In this document: positions 8,780-17,273 of the stretch, in pieces | Position numbering within the stretch: the stretch's first letter is position 1 | How the letters are laid out: the number at the start of each line of letters is the position of its first letter | DNA from: Acidobacteriota bacterium | GTDB taxonomy: Bacteria > Acidobacteriota > Holophagae > Thermotomaculales > Thermotomaculaceae | Length of the DNA: 62,374 bases | Reading direction: 5' to 3' | Assembly (NCBI GenBank): GCA_013152385.1 | Contig: JAADGL010000041.1 | Span: forward strand, 1 to 62,374 | Made by a program: the position numbers and the translations under genes | The notes under the pieces: model-generated | What the model saw: the letters and a program-made list of their open reading frames with translations, nothing else | Database searches by the model: none | Told to the model about the DNA's origin: nothing

Positions 8780-9439
8780 ATGGATTGGGAACTTCAGCTT
8801 CAGGAACTGGTTCAAAGCGAAACGGAAATTGATGCAAGGAACATCTGGGCAACCTGCTCGGACTACATCCCCTTCAATTATCGGTTTGAACACACCCGCA
8901 GTGTCGTCAACACCGCCCGCTACCTCCACGGAAAAGAAGGGGGAAACTACCGCGTTATCATCGCATCAGCCTGGCTTCATGACATTGCCAAACATTTCGG
9001 CATGAAGGATGAACCCGGTCCTCACCACGGCATTCTCAGTGCGGCCCGGGCAGCTGAAATCCTTGCAACGCTGGACTTTTCCGAAAACGAAATCAGACAG
9101 GTTCACGAAGCAATCGAACACCACGTAGGCCTTTTTGCCGACAATGTCAAACGCTCCCTTGAAGCGGACATCATCTGGGATGCGGATAAACTGACAAAAG
9201 TCGGAGCGGTTTCCATCGGACATGCCTTTTCCATCGCTCCCGCTTTCGGCCAGGTGACAACAGAAGGAATGATTCAGAGGGGCCGGAACTGGCTCCAGGT
9301 CATCGGAAAAACCGTTTCCGCCTTCAAAACGGAAACCGCAAGGCAAATCGGCCGGGATCGGCTTGACTTTCTGACCCGTTTCTATGACAGGCTGGAAAGT
9401 GAATACGAAATGGAGGAAGACTATGCTTCTGGCAATTGA
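8780..9439 (+). CDS. HD-domain phosphohydrolase, uncharacterised
   Basis: A 219-residue protein with an HD metal-dependent hydrolase core. It has an H near residue 37 (RFEHTRSV), the HD doublet in AWLHDIAKHFG, histidines in the EAIEHHVG segment, and a late Asp in IIWDADKLTKVG. The order matches YqeK/YfbR-like HD proteins that act on nucleotides, but I cannot name the substrate. The ATG at 8780 has AAGGAG nine bases upstream. The 3' end overlaps coaX by 17 bases, so the two genes are probably translated together. Confidence 0.8.
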   Translation: MDWELQLQELVQSETEIDARNIWATCSDYIPFNYRFEHTRSVVNTARYLHGKEGGNYRVIIASAWLHDIAKHFGMKDEPGPHHGILSAARAAEILATLDFSENEIRQVHEAIEHHVGLFADNVKRSLEADIIWDADKLTKVGAVSIGHAFSIAPAFGQVTTEGMIQRGRNWLQVIGKTVSAFKTETARQIGRDRLDFLTRFYDRLESEYEMEEDYASGN

Positions 9440-10196
9440 TATCGGCAACAGCAACACCACACTGGGGGTTTTCAGAAATCACACTCTTGTTTTCAATTTC
9501 CGCCTGACAACCCGGATCGGCCAGACCATGGACGAATATGGGATCTTTGTCCGGAACCTCCTTTCGCTGGCCGGCATCGAACGGGAAACCCTGGAGGGAA
9601 TGGTTGTGGCCAGCGTGGTACCTCCCCTGGATGATGTCATCGAAACCATGGCAAAAAAATATTTAAACCTGAGCCCTCTTTTTATCCGCCCAGGCGTGAA
9701 GACCGGCCTTGCCCTCAATGTGGAAAGCCCGTCCGACGTTGGTGCCGACCGTATTGTGGACTGCGTCGGCGCACTGTCCCGCCATAAACCTCCGTTCATC
9801 GTTGTGGACTTCGGAACCGCCACAACCTTTGACGCAGTGAGTGAAAAACATGAATTTCTGGGGGGAGCCATCGCCCCGGGCCTGAAAATCTCAGCCGAAT
9901 CCCTTTTTCAAAAAGCCGCCAAACTTCCGGAAGTTCCATTTCAGAAACCGGACATGGCAATCGGACGCAATACCGTAACCAACATTCAATCCGGCCTCTT
10001 TTTCGGTTATGTCGGGCTGGTCAATGAAATTCTGTCCAGAATGAAACGGGAACTCGGTTCGGAATCAAAGGTAATTGCCACGGGCGGGCTGGCATCCGTC
10101 ATCGTTCCGGAATCCGGGCTTATTGATTTTCTTGACGAAAACCTGACACTGGAGGGACTCCGGGTCCTTTTTGAAAAAAACCATGAGCGACACTGA
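9423..10196 (+). CDS. coaX: Type III pantothenate kinase
   Basis: CoaX phosphorylates pantothenate, the first step of coenzyme A synthesis. The ASKHA-fold motifs are clear: DIGNSNTTLG near residues 5-14 (phosphate 1), GADRIVD, and DFGTATTFD (phosphate 2). The 257-residue length is normal. The ATG at 9423, inside the end of the HD gene, has GGAGGAAG directly upstream, and the N-terminus MLLAIDIGNS is canonical. Confidence 0.95.
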   Translation: MLLAIDIGNSNTTLGVFRNHTLVFNFRLTTRIGQTMDEYGIFVRNLLSLAGIERETLEGMVVASVVPPLDDVIETMAKKYLNLSPLFIRPGVKTGLALNVESPSDVGADRIVDCVGALSRHKPPFIVVDFGTATTFDAVSEKHEFLGGAIAPGLKISAESLFQKAAKLPEVPFQKPDMAIGRNTVTNIQSGLFFGYVGLVNEILSRMKRELGSESKVIATGGLASVIVPESGLIDFLDENLTLEGLRVLFEKNHERH

Positions 10197-10836
10197 ATTT
10201 CGGGAATACTTCACCCGGATTGAAAGTTATTTTGCGCTGAAACGGGAACAGCTCCTGCTCTTGTCTCCCGAAGAATTCCGGATTGTCGAAGATTTTTTCC
10301 AACAGGGCGTACCGGTGGAACTGATTCTGAGGGGAATCGACCGTTTCTTTGAGAAAAAAAAGAAACGCCGGCGAAAATCCCGAAGAACCGTGTTTCTCAC
10401 CCACATTCAGCAGGACATTGAGGAAATTGCCGGTGATTACAAACGGAAAGGCATCGGCTCCCATCTCGTTTCCGGCCCCACAGAAACAGAATTTGTGCTT
10501 GAAAAACTCAATGGCATTCTGGAAAAACTGAAAAATACCGGCGAAAAAACAAAACCTGCCGCAGAACATGCCGAAACAAAAATCCGGCCGCTGCTGGACA
10601 GGGCCCGGCAAGAAACCATGGAGGAAATTGAAAAGGAATTGGAAAGCATCTATTCAGTTGCAAAGAATGAGATATTTGCTACACTTGACCCTGAAATCGA
10701 ACAGAAGGTCGAAGAAAGGATTCGGACAATTCTGGAGCAGACGGGACATAATATTTCACCGGAAATCCGGGAACGTTTCAAAACCGAAACAACCTTGGAA
10801 ATGCTGGGCTTTCCAGTCATTTCCATTTACACCTGA
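10183..10836 (+). CDS. Uncharacterised helical, charged protein
   Basis: A 217-residue protein I do not recognise. It has no signal peptide or membrane segment. Residues 1-75 are helical with a strongly basic patch (EKKKKRRRKSRR, about 57-68), which could bind nucleic acid. The second half is highly charged and probably coiled-coil (KLNGILEKLKN; ETMEEIEKELESIY). The ATG at 10183 overlaps the coaX stop by 14 bases; a TTG at 10171 is possible. It lies between coaX and a peptidoglycan amidase. Co-transcription with these genes is likely, but gives no clear functional hint. Confidence 0.7.
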   Translation: MSDTEFREYFTRIESYFALKREQLLLLSPEEFRIVEDFFQQGVPVELILRGIDRFFEKKKKRRRKSRRTVFLTHIQQDIEEIAGDYKRKGIGSHLVSGPTETEFVLEKLNGILEKLKNTGEKTKPAAEHAETKIRPLLDRARQETMEEIEKELESIYSVAKNEIFATLDPEIEQKVEERIRTILEQTGHNISPEIRERFKTETTLEMLGFPVISIYT

Positions 10837-10848
10837 CCGGGAGGAAAC

Positions 10849-12441
10849 ATGGTCTCAGTGAAAAAACTTCTTTTGACAGCCGCGCTGGTTATCCTTACAA
10901 TCCCCGGTATTTCCCAGACAGACACACCTACCCCCCCTGCGGCCGCAGCAGCAGAAGAGACGGAAACGGCACCGCTGAACTTCTCCATCATTATCAACAG
11001 CCGCGTTCTGCCTCTGACCACCACCATGGAAGAAAGTGTTCCCTATTTTCTTCTTTCATCCGTCTTCAAAGCCCTGTCTCCCAATGTCATCACCATCAGC
11101 ATGACAGACAGTACCCACGCGGAACTGATTGTCAGTGAAGACGAAACATTTGACTTCGACCTGAAAAGCGGCGTAATTAAAGAGAAAAACGGAGACAAAA
11201 CCCTTTCGGCCGATGTTCTGTGGAAAAACAAACAGCCATACATCCGTTTTGATTTTCTGACCCGGGCGCTTCCGGTCATTCTCGGGAAAGAAGTCTCCTT
11301 TGACTCCACCACCAATACCTTCTTCCTTGGAAAACACGCGGAAATCCGGCTAAACTACAAAGTAAAAGTTGTTCCCCAGTATGCCGTACTTTCCCTGCTC
11401 TTCCCGGCACGGGCCCGGTACCGCATGGAGGAAAACAAAGATACAAAAACCGTCCGAATCATCATAGATTCTCAATTCAGAAAACCAGACGCGGATTTCA
11501 TGGCCATATCCAACGAATTTTTCTCGGTCCTGAACTATAAAATGGAACCGTCCCGGACCACCATCACACTTTCCGTCACAGACAAAGTGCAAACCGTGTC
11601 CAAATCTTTTGACCGTAATTTTAACCGTCTCAGAATCTACTTTTACTCCCCGGAATTCTACAACCCCATCACCGATACCCTGAATCAGGCACTGCCCATC
11701 TACAAACCCACCGCAGCCAACGTCCGTAAAGTCATCATTGACCCGGGTCACGGCGGCGAAGACGAAGGCGCCATCGGGCCCAAAGGAATTATGGAAAAAG
11801 ATGTCACGCTTTCCATCGCATACAAACTGGCCACAATATTGAAAAACCGGGGATACGAAGTTGTCATGACCCGCTATTCCGATGTCTTTGTCCCGTTGAG
11901 CGACCGGACCGGAATTGCAAATACCAACGACGGCGATATCTTCATCTCCATCCATGCCAACGCATCCACCAGAAAAGCATCCGGGGCGGAAACCTACTAC
12001 CTCAGCCTGAAAGGAACCCAAACCGTTTCCGATACTGTCGCTTTTGAAAACCGGCAGCTGAACAAAGAAAAAAAAGTGAACCCGAAAAAGAAAAACGACC
12101 TGCTCTTCATCCTCTGGGATATGGCGCAAACCGAATACCTGAAAGACAGTGCCCTGCTGGCCGAGCAGATTCAAAACGCCATGAACAACCTGACCGGCAT
12201 CCGCAACCGCGGTGTCAAACAGGCCAACCTCGTTGTCCTCCGTGGGTTAAACATGCCCGGAGTACTCGTTGAAGTCGCCTTCATTTCCAACCCCGCCGAA
12301 GAAGCACGTCTGATACAGGATGACTTTCAGAGACGGGCTGCCACCGCCATCGCAGACAGCATTGACCGGTACAAAAAACTCCAGGAAGAACGAATGAAAC
12401 CGGTACTGAAACAGCCGGCACCGTCAGAGGCGGCACAATGA
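10849..12441 (+). CDS. N-acetylmuramoyl-L-alanine amidase (Amidase_3)
   Basis: This exported enzyme cuts the amide bond between muramic acid and the stem peptide. It has a signal peptide (about residues 1-22), then a Pro/Ala-rich stretch. Next come a copper-amine-oxidase-N-like domain (about 45-160) and an AMIN-type beta domain (about 165-260) that would bind peptidoglycan. The C-terminal Amidase_3 domain has zinc ligands H301 (DPGHGG), E316 and H369 (SIHAN), and the catalytic E475 (VEVAFISN). A short insertion rich in Lys lies in the catalytic domain near residue 405. GGGAGG precedes the ATG. The GerMN lipoprotein gene overlaps its stop by four bases. Confidence 0.93.
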   Translation: MVSVKKLLLTAALVILTIPGISQTDTPTPPAAAAAEETETAPLNFSIIINSRVLPLTTTMEESVPYFLLSSVFKALSPNVITISMTDSTHAELIVSEDETFDFDLKSGVIKEKNGDKTLSADVLWKNKQPYIRFDFLTRALPVILGKEVSFDSTTNTFFLGKHAEIRLNYKVKVVPQYAVLSLLFPARARYRMEENKDTKTVRIIIDSQFRKPDADFMAISNEFFSVLNYKMEPSRTTITLSVTDKVQTVSKSFDRNFNRLRIYFYSPEFYNPITDTLNQALPIYKPTAANVRKVIIDPGHGGEDEGAIGPKGIMEKDVTLSIAYKLATILKNRGYEVVMTRYSDVFVPLSDRTGIANTNDGDIFISIHANASTRKASGAETYYLSLKGTQTVSDTVAFENRQLNKEKKVNPKKKNDLLFILWDMAQTEYLKDSALLAEQIQNAMNNLTGIRNRGVKQANLVVLRGLNMPGVLVEVAFISNPAEEARLIQDDFQRRAATAIADSIDRYKKLQEERMKPVLKQPAPSEAAQ

Positions 12442-13010
12442 AACACAGTTTATACGGTATCAGTATCATCTTTTTCCTCCTGACTGCCGGATGCGGGAAA
12501 TCCCACCCCGTACCGGATACGGCAGCTACAAAAAAAACGGAAAAAAAGAAAATTATTGTCCCCCCGCAGGCTCAACTCCTGAAACAAACCCGAATCGTTA
12601 ACCTTTACTTCGCAAACCCGAAAAACTACGGACTCTCCGTCGAAAGACGGAAAGTATTCAACATTCCGGACAAACCGTCCATGATTTTGCAGGTACTGTC
12701 CTCGCTGGAATTCGGGCCGAGAAGCAGGCTCGCCCCCACCATTCCCGCAAACCTCAGCGTCCGGAACGTATTCACAGACGGAAAAACCATCTTTATTGAC
12801 CTCAAACGGGAAAAAAACCATGCCAGAATCGGCGGAATCGAAGGAGAATCTCTTCTGATACATTCCCTCGTCAACACCGCCCTTGCGATCTATCCCGAAT
12901 TCAAACGTGTCCGCTTTCTGGTCAACGGTGCCGAAACCGATAGCCTTCTGGGACACATTGACGCCACCCAGTCTTTCATTTACGATCGGACCATCGTCAT
13001 CCCCAAATAA
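12438..13010 (+). CDS. GerMN-domain lipoprotein
   Basis: The first 19 residues end in a lipobox (LLTAGC, Cys19), so the protein should be lipid-anchored in the cell envelope. From about residue 55 it matches the GerMN (sporulation/germination) beta-alpha domain, with the pattern RVRFLVNGAETDSLLGHID near the end. GerMN domains also occur in non-spore-formers beside peptidoglycan amidases, exactly as here. The start overlaps the amidase stop (ATGA), which implies coupled translation and a shared role in wall processing. No other sporulation gene is seen in the window. Confidence 0.85.
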   Translation: MKHSLYGISIIFFLLTAGCGKSHPVPDTAATKKTEKKKIIVPPQAQLLKQTRIVNLYFANPKNYGLSVERRKVFNIPDKPSMILQVLSSLEFGPRSRLAPTIPANLSVRNVFTDGKTIFIDLKREKNHARIGGIEGESLLIHSLVNTALAIYPEFKRVRFLVNGAETDSLLGHIDATQSFIYDRTIVIPK

Positions 13011-13036
13011 TAAAAACAGAAGTCGCGTAGATTCTG

Positions 13037-13747
13037 CTACCGCTTCCGGCGTAAAATTGTCAGGCCGCTGCAGGTGGGAATGTGCCGGACAATGAAACCA
13101 TTGTGATTTCCCCGGTACGGCTTATTTTCATCCCAACGGACTTCCAGAAACTCCTGCACCGCCCGGATAACCCCCCGCCGGTTATTCCAGCCACCGCCGA
13201 GAGACCCGTCTTTACGCCTGAAAATCAATTTCATATTGGTATCGTGAAAAATCATTGTTCCGGCCGGGGAAAGAAACGGCACCCACGCATCAATTTCACT
13301 CCGGGTGTGCGTATAGGTATGGCTTGTGTCAATAAAAAGAAAATCAATTTTCGGTTCAAAGCCGGCTTCTTCGGCAAATTCGGGAAAAGCCGCCGCAAAT
13401 TCAACATCATCCCCTTGAACAAACCGCCATTTTTCATAATCCGAACGAAAGAGAGTCGGCTCAATATCCAGGCTGATAAGCCATGCTCCGGACTTTTCCG
13501 CCGCACGGGACAATGCAAAACCGGATGCTCCGGTGCGCACCCCCAATTCCAGAAGCAATTTCGGCTGAACCGACAAAGCTTCCCTGTACAGGGTTTCCAG
13601 ATGATCACTGATATCTGTCCGTTTCCGGGCAAAACGGCGGATTTCTTCCAATGCGGCATCATCGCTTACAGCATGCTTCTCTCTTGGAATAAATGAATTG
13701 TACACTGCGAGAATTCCTTTTGCAGTTTGAGTCAGCACACTATTCAT
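13037..13747 (-). CDS. SAM-dependent methyltransferase-like protein
   Basis: A 236-residue class I methyltransferase-like protein. The SAM loop is LLELGVRTGASG, the acidic end of strand two is SLDIEPT, and the later FLFIDTSHTYTHTRSEIDAW pattern is typical of Methyltransf_24/cephalosporin-hydroxylase-like members that act on sugars or small molecules. The substrate is unknown. The ATG start overlaps the SuhB-like gene by eight bases. It converges with the GerMN gene, 26 bases apart. An imperfect hairpin in between lacks a T-run. Confidence 0.8.
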   Translation of the reverse strand: MNSVLTQTAKGILAVYNSFIPREKHAVSDDAALEEIRRFARKRTDISDHLETLYREALSVQPKLLLELGVRTGASGFALSRAAEKSGAWLISLDIEPTLFRSDYEKWRFVQGDDVEFAAAFPEFAEEAGFEPKIDFLFIDTSHTYTHTRSEIDAWVPFLSPAGTMIFHDTNMKLIFRRKDGSLGGGWNNRRGVIRAVQEFLEVRWDENKPYRGNHNGFIVRHIPTCSGLTILRRKR

Positions 13748-14561
13748 CCGAGTTCAAAACCTCTTCAATCAGCTCATTATGAATCAGAGTGTTGCTGGCC
13801 ACCAGTTCCTCACCGAAGATGGTAAAAGGATTTCCGCGGTAATCCGATAACTGCCCTCCGGCCTCCCGGACAATCAGCTCACCTGCCGCCATATCCCAGG
13901 GCTTCAAGCCGATTTCAAAATAACCGTCCAGACGCCCGCAGGCGACATAACACAAATCCACAGATGCCGCGCCGCCCCTGCGGAGCCCCTGTCCTTTCAA
14001 CGCCACCCGGCGCATGGGCCTAAAAAGCTCGTCCATCACCTTTGCCCTGAAATACGGCAGGCCTGTTACCAGCAACGCATGCCGCAGGCGATTAACAGCG
14101 GAAACACGAATCGGTTTTTCATTCAGAAACGCGCCGCCGCACTTTACCGCAAAAAAGGTCTCGCCCATCACAGGAATTTCCACCAGGCCCGCCTTTGTGT
14201 CATCATCATGGCGCAACCCGCATGAAAACGCAAAGAACGGATACCCGTGGGCAAAATTCGTGGTTCCGTCCAGCGGGTCAATTACCCAGTTCCAGGTATT
14301 CTTCCCCCGGTGGCCACCGCCCTCCTCGGCGAGGATTCCATCATCCGGGAAAAGCGTGACAATCCGTTCCACAACAGCATCTTCAACCGACTTGTCCGCC
14401 ACAGTAACAATATCCACTTCCCCTTTGAACTCATAGTGTTCAATGCGGCCCCAATGGTTCATCAGCAGACGATGCGCCAGGTGCCCGAGTTCCCTCAAAA
14501 GTCCCAGCCTCTCCCGTAAATCAGCAGATTCAAACTGTTTGTCCACATCCCGCCTGTTCAA
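13740..14561 (-). CDS. suhB: Inositol monophosphatase family protein (SuhB-like)
   Basis: A Mg-dependent phosphatase of the IMPase family. Metal ligands are visible in ILAEEGGG (Glu79/80) and in WVIDPLDGTTNF (Asp95, Asp98), and the C-terminal motif WDMAAGELIVREAGG completes the site. Family members hydrolyse inositol phosphates, and SuhB of enterobacteria also binds NusA and ribosomal antitermination complexes. Which applies here is unknown. The start is a TTG at 14561 preceded by AAAGGAG, and it overlaps the stop of the HAD gene by four bases. Confidence 0.9.
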   Translation of the reverse strand: MNRRDVDKQFESADLRERLGLLRELGHLAHRLLMNHWGRIEHYEFKGEVDIVTVADKSVEDAVVERIVTLFPDDGILAEEGGGHRGKNTWNWVIDPLDGTTNFAHGYPFFAFSCGLRHDDDTKAGLVEIPVMGETFFAVKCGGAFLNEKPIRVSAVNRLRHALLVTGLPYFRAKVMDELFRPMRRVALKGQGLRRGGAASVDLCYVACGRLDGYFEIGLKPWDMAAGELIVREAGGQLSDYRGNPFTIFGEELVASNTLIHNELIEEVLNSDE

Positions 14562-15247
14562 AATATCTCCTTTAACTGCCGGAAATCCGTAATTTGATAA
14601 AACCTTCCATTGTGCTTCAAAGGAACTTCCTCAAAATCCCATGCCCGTTCCTTCTTAATCAATACCGTTCCCATCCCGATCTCAGCCGGGGGATTGATAT
14701 CGGAACGGGGGCTGTTGCCAATCATCCACGATTCCCCGGCGCTTACCTTCAAATCACCGGCCAATCCCCTGTACAAAGCCGGTGTTTTATCCGGCAACAC
14801 AAAAACATCCCGGAAAAACCGGGCCACACCGGCCCGCTCCACCTTCCCCAGCTGCTCATCTTCAACACCTTTCGTAACAAGAAAAAGCGGATACTTCTCC
14901 CGTAAATACGCAAGGGTTTCCGCGACACCGGGATAAAGTGCCACCGAATGTAAGTGAACACTCTTTTGAACCTCATCCAGCAATGCCGTGTCCGCCGCTG
15001 ACATCCTTCTGCCGGTTTTTCCATAAAAAAACATCATCGTCCGGCGCATTGCTTCCCGGTATCCCATGGAACCGAAGCCGATTTCATGTGTACGTTCCGA
15101 ATCAATCCGCTTCAAAACGGAATCCACCTCGTTTCGCACAAAACCGGCCTTCTCCATCCAGCCCAGAAACCTGTCCCGGGCTTTTTCAAAAAAAGCGAAA
15201 TTTTCCCACAGCGTATCATCCGCATCAATAAAAAGTGTCCATCTCAT
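14558..15247 (-). CDS. HAD-superfamily hydrolase
   Basis: A HAD phosphatase of about 229 residues. Motif I is DADDTLWEN (nucleophile Asp8, acid Asp10), motif II is LVTKG, and the C-terminal motif is MIGNSPRSDINPP. Helical cap residues lie between motifs I and II (about 15-85). The substrate cannot be predicted. The ATG at 15247 gives the canonical N-terminus. There is no ribosome-binding site, and a TATACT -10-like element (15264-15259) would start the message only five to six bases before the ATG, so the transcript may be nearly leaderless. Confidence 0.85.
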   Translation of the reverse strand: MRWTLFIDADDTLWENFAFFEKARDRFLGWMEKAGFVRNEVDSVLKRIDSERTHEIGFGSMGYREAMRRTMMFFYGKTGRRMSAADTALLDEVQKSVHLHSVALYPGVAETLAYLREKYPLFLVTKGVEDEQLGKVERAGVARFFRDVFVLPDKTPALYRGLAGDLKVSAGESWMIGNSPRSDINPPAEIGMGTVLIKKERAWDFEEVPLKHNGRFYQITDFRQLKEIF

Positions 15248-15336
15248 AACAGTAAAAGAGTATAGCACAAACATTCGGCGCAAAGCGATGCTTCACACCG
15301 AATGTTGCATACGGGCCGCCGAATGACGGACAGCAG

Positions 15337-15363
15337 CTAAAAAAGGGAAACAAACAGTTCCCC
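15337..15363 (-). terminator. Rho-independent terminator after msrBA
   Basis: On the minus strand, GGGGAAC and GTTTCCC form a short stem with one bulge, followed by six T residues. It lies about 50 bases after the msrBA stop and before the HAD gene, so it would separate the two units. Confidence 0.55.
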
Positions 15364-15410
15364 ACCTCTCGCCGATTCCGGGTTGTCGCCTGTCACGGCG
15401 CCGGAGAGGA

Positions 15411-16355
15411 CTAAAAACGTTTTGTAAAGAAATGACAATACGGCGTTTTTCCGGTTTTTCCGTAATAATCCTGATGATACGCTTCCGCTTCCCAGAAAGT
15501 CCCGGCCTTGTGAACACCGGTGACAACATCATAGCCTTTTTTCTTCAACTCAGCGATTATTTCTTCCGCAACTCTCCTCTGCTCATCACCGATGTAAAAA
15601 ATTTCAGAACGGTACTGCGTCCCCGCATCCGGGCCCTGGCGGTTCCATTGGGTGGGGTCATGAATCTCAAAAAAATACCGGCACAATTCCCGGTAAGAAA
15701 GCACATCAGGGTCAAATACAACCTTTACCGCTTCCGCGTGGCCGGTATGTGCGTAACAAACATCCTGATAAGTGGGACGGGATTTACTGCCTCCGGTATA
15801 ACCCACCGTCGTCGCCACCACCCCCTTCTTCCCCTTCAACAGCGCCTCAACCCCCCAGAAACAGCCCCCGGCAAAGATTGCCACCTCTTTGCGAACCTTC
15901 CTTTCTTTCACCACCGGCGGAAACGGCTGCCCCAACGGAACAAACAGAAGCGAAACAGAATTCACACAGTGACGGGTATTTTTCACCGTAAACCTCTCGC
16001 CGAAAAACACATGCCCGAGATGGGCACCGCAATTGGCACAGACAATCTCTGTCCGGCGGCCGTCCGGATCCGGAATTCGTTTCACCGCACCCATAATTTC
16101 ATCATCAAAACCGGGCCATCCGCAATGGGCATCAAACTTACTTTCGGATTTGTAAAGAGGCGCACCGCAGCGCTTGCAGACATACGTCCCCTTTTCATTA
16201 AACTTCTCAAATTTCCCGCTGAACGGAGGCTCCGTCCCCTTCTTAATTATTACCCGTGCCTCTTCGGGCGTCAAAGCACGATATTTCACCATATCTTCTC
16301 CCTTCGCAAACAAACCGGCCAACAGTAATAAAGCAAATAATAAAAATTGTTTCAA
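15411..16355 (-). CDS. msrBA: Exported bifunctional methionine sulfoxide reductase MsrB-MsrA
   Basis: The protein repairs oxidised methionine. It begins with a signal peptide (about residues 1-18, ending near LFAKG). An MsrB domain follows (about 25-140) with zinc cysteines C60/C63 and C106/C109 and catalytic C130 (RHCVNS). The MsrA domain (about 155-310) has catalytic C165 (GGCFWG). MsrB handles the R-sulfoxide and MsrA the S-sulfoxide. The signal peptide suggests repair of envelope proteins. The TTG start at 16355 has GGGAGG six bases upstream. Its promoter overlaps a Fur-like box. Confidence 0.93.
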   Translation of the reverse strand: MKQFLLFALLLLAGLFAKGEDMVKYRALTPEEARVIIKKGTEPPFSGKFEKFNEKGTYVCKRCGAPLYKSESKFDAHCGWPGFDDEIMGAVKRIPDPDGRRTEIVCANCGAHLGHVFFGERFTVKNTRHCVNSVSLLFVPLGQPFPPVVKERKVRKEVAIFAGGCFWGVEALLKGKKGVVATTVGYTGGSKSRPTYQDVCYAHTGHAEAVKVVFDPDVLSYRELCRYFFEIHDPTQWNRQGPDAGTQYRSEIFYIGDEQRRVAEEIIAELKKKGYDVVTGVHKAGTFWEAEAYHQDYYGKTGKTPYCHFFTKRF

Positions 16356-16389
16356 TCAAATCCTCCCTGAACAACATCAGCATCTTATT

Positions 16390-16422
16390 GATAATGATAC
16401 TTAATATTAAGCCAAAGTTCAA
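16390..16422 (-). promoter_or_regulatory. msrBA promoter overlapped by Fur-like operator
   Basis: On the minus strand, TTGAAC (16422-16417) and TATCAT (16399-16394) are 17 bases apart, a near-ideal sigma-70 promoter. The plus-strand sequence GATAATGATACTTAATATT (16390-16408) agrees with the Fur consensus GATAATGATAATCATTATC at 15 of 19 positions and covers the -10. A Fur-family repressor (Fur or PerR) could therefore link this repair enzyme to iron or peroxide. No fur gene is in the window. Confidence 0.55.
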
Positions 16423-16456
16423 GGAAAATGAAGAATGCACCGGAAAAAGGTGAAAA

Positions 16457-17134
16457 TCAGTGAAACAGCCAGGAAAGAACCCCTGCGACCGGTAGAGCCG
16501 GAATCATATTCAACACCTGAATCTTACGTATATCCAGAATATTAATCCCCAACCCGATGAGAAGCAGGCCGCCGGTTGCCGTAATCTCGTTCACAACAGG
16601 GGGGGACAGTACCGCTCCCAACTGCCCCGCCAGAAGGGTCAATCCACCCTGATAAATGAGAAGCGGCACCGCAGCAAACAGCACCCCCGCCCCCAGCGAA
16701 GCGGAAAGCGCAATAGAAGAAAATCCGTCCAGAACCGACTTTGCCAGTAACAAATCCGGTTTACCGCCCATGCCCTCCTCAATTGCACCGAGAATCGTCA
16801 TTGACCCCATACAAAACAACAGAAAAGCGGTAATCAAGCCCTCGGTAAACTTTTCATTCTGCGAATGTACCTTACGCTTCATCCAGTTGCCCATACGCTC
16901 AATCCCCTTCTCCAGGCCGAGAAGTTCTCCCACGATGGCGCCAATCAAAATTGAAAAAATCATAATAAGAAGATTTTGTGTTTTCATTGCCATCTGCATA
17001 CCGATAAACAATGTGAACAAACCGATTCCCTGAAAAGCAATACGGGTAATTCTCGGAGGAAAACGCGAATGAATCAACAAGCCCGCGACACTTCCCGCAA
17101 CAACCGCCGCCACATTTACCAGAGTCCCTGTCAT
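16457..17134 (-). CDS. DUF554 membrane protein
   Basis: A 225-residue integral membrane protein with about seven hydrophobic segments. The N-terminus TGTLVNVAAVVAGSVAGLL and the internal GIERMGNWMKRK loop match DUF554 (YdfK-type) proteins, whose function is unknown but which look like transporters. The ATG at 17134 gives the usual family start with GGGAGG close by; a GTG at 17161 is less likely. A perfect TATAAT (17181-17176, minus) lies about 40 bases upstream. A hairpin with a T-run at about 17201-17226 may end the preceding transcript. Confidence 0.85.
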   Translation of the reverse strand: MTGTLVNVAAVVAGSVAGLLIHSRFPPRITRIAFQGIGLFTLFIGMQMAMKTQNLLIMIFSILIGAIVGELLGLEKGIERMGNWMKRKVHSQNEKFTEGLITAFLLFCMGSMTILGAIEEGMGGKPDLLLAKSVLDGFSSIALSASLGAGVLFAAVPLLIYQGGLTLLAGQLGAVLSPPVVNEITATGGLLLIGLGINILDIRKIQVLNMIPALPVAGVLSWLFH

Positions 17135-17273
17135 TTCTCCTCCCGCCAATCTTGCAGTCACACCTGTTCCATTGCATTATATATTGAAAAAACAGAAAAT
17201 CGAAAAACCGTTTCCCGAAAGGGAACAGAAATTAACGGAACAAAAACCGGAGAAACGGAAAGTCCGGCAGGAT

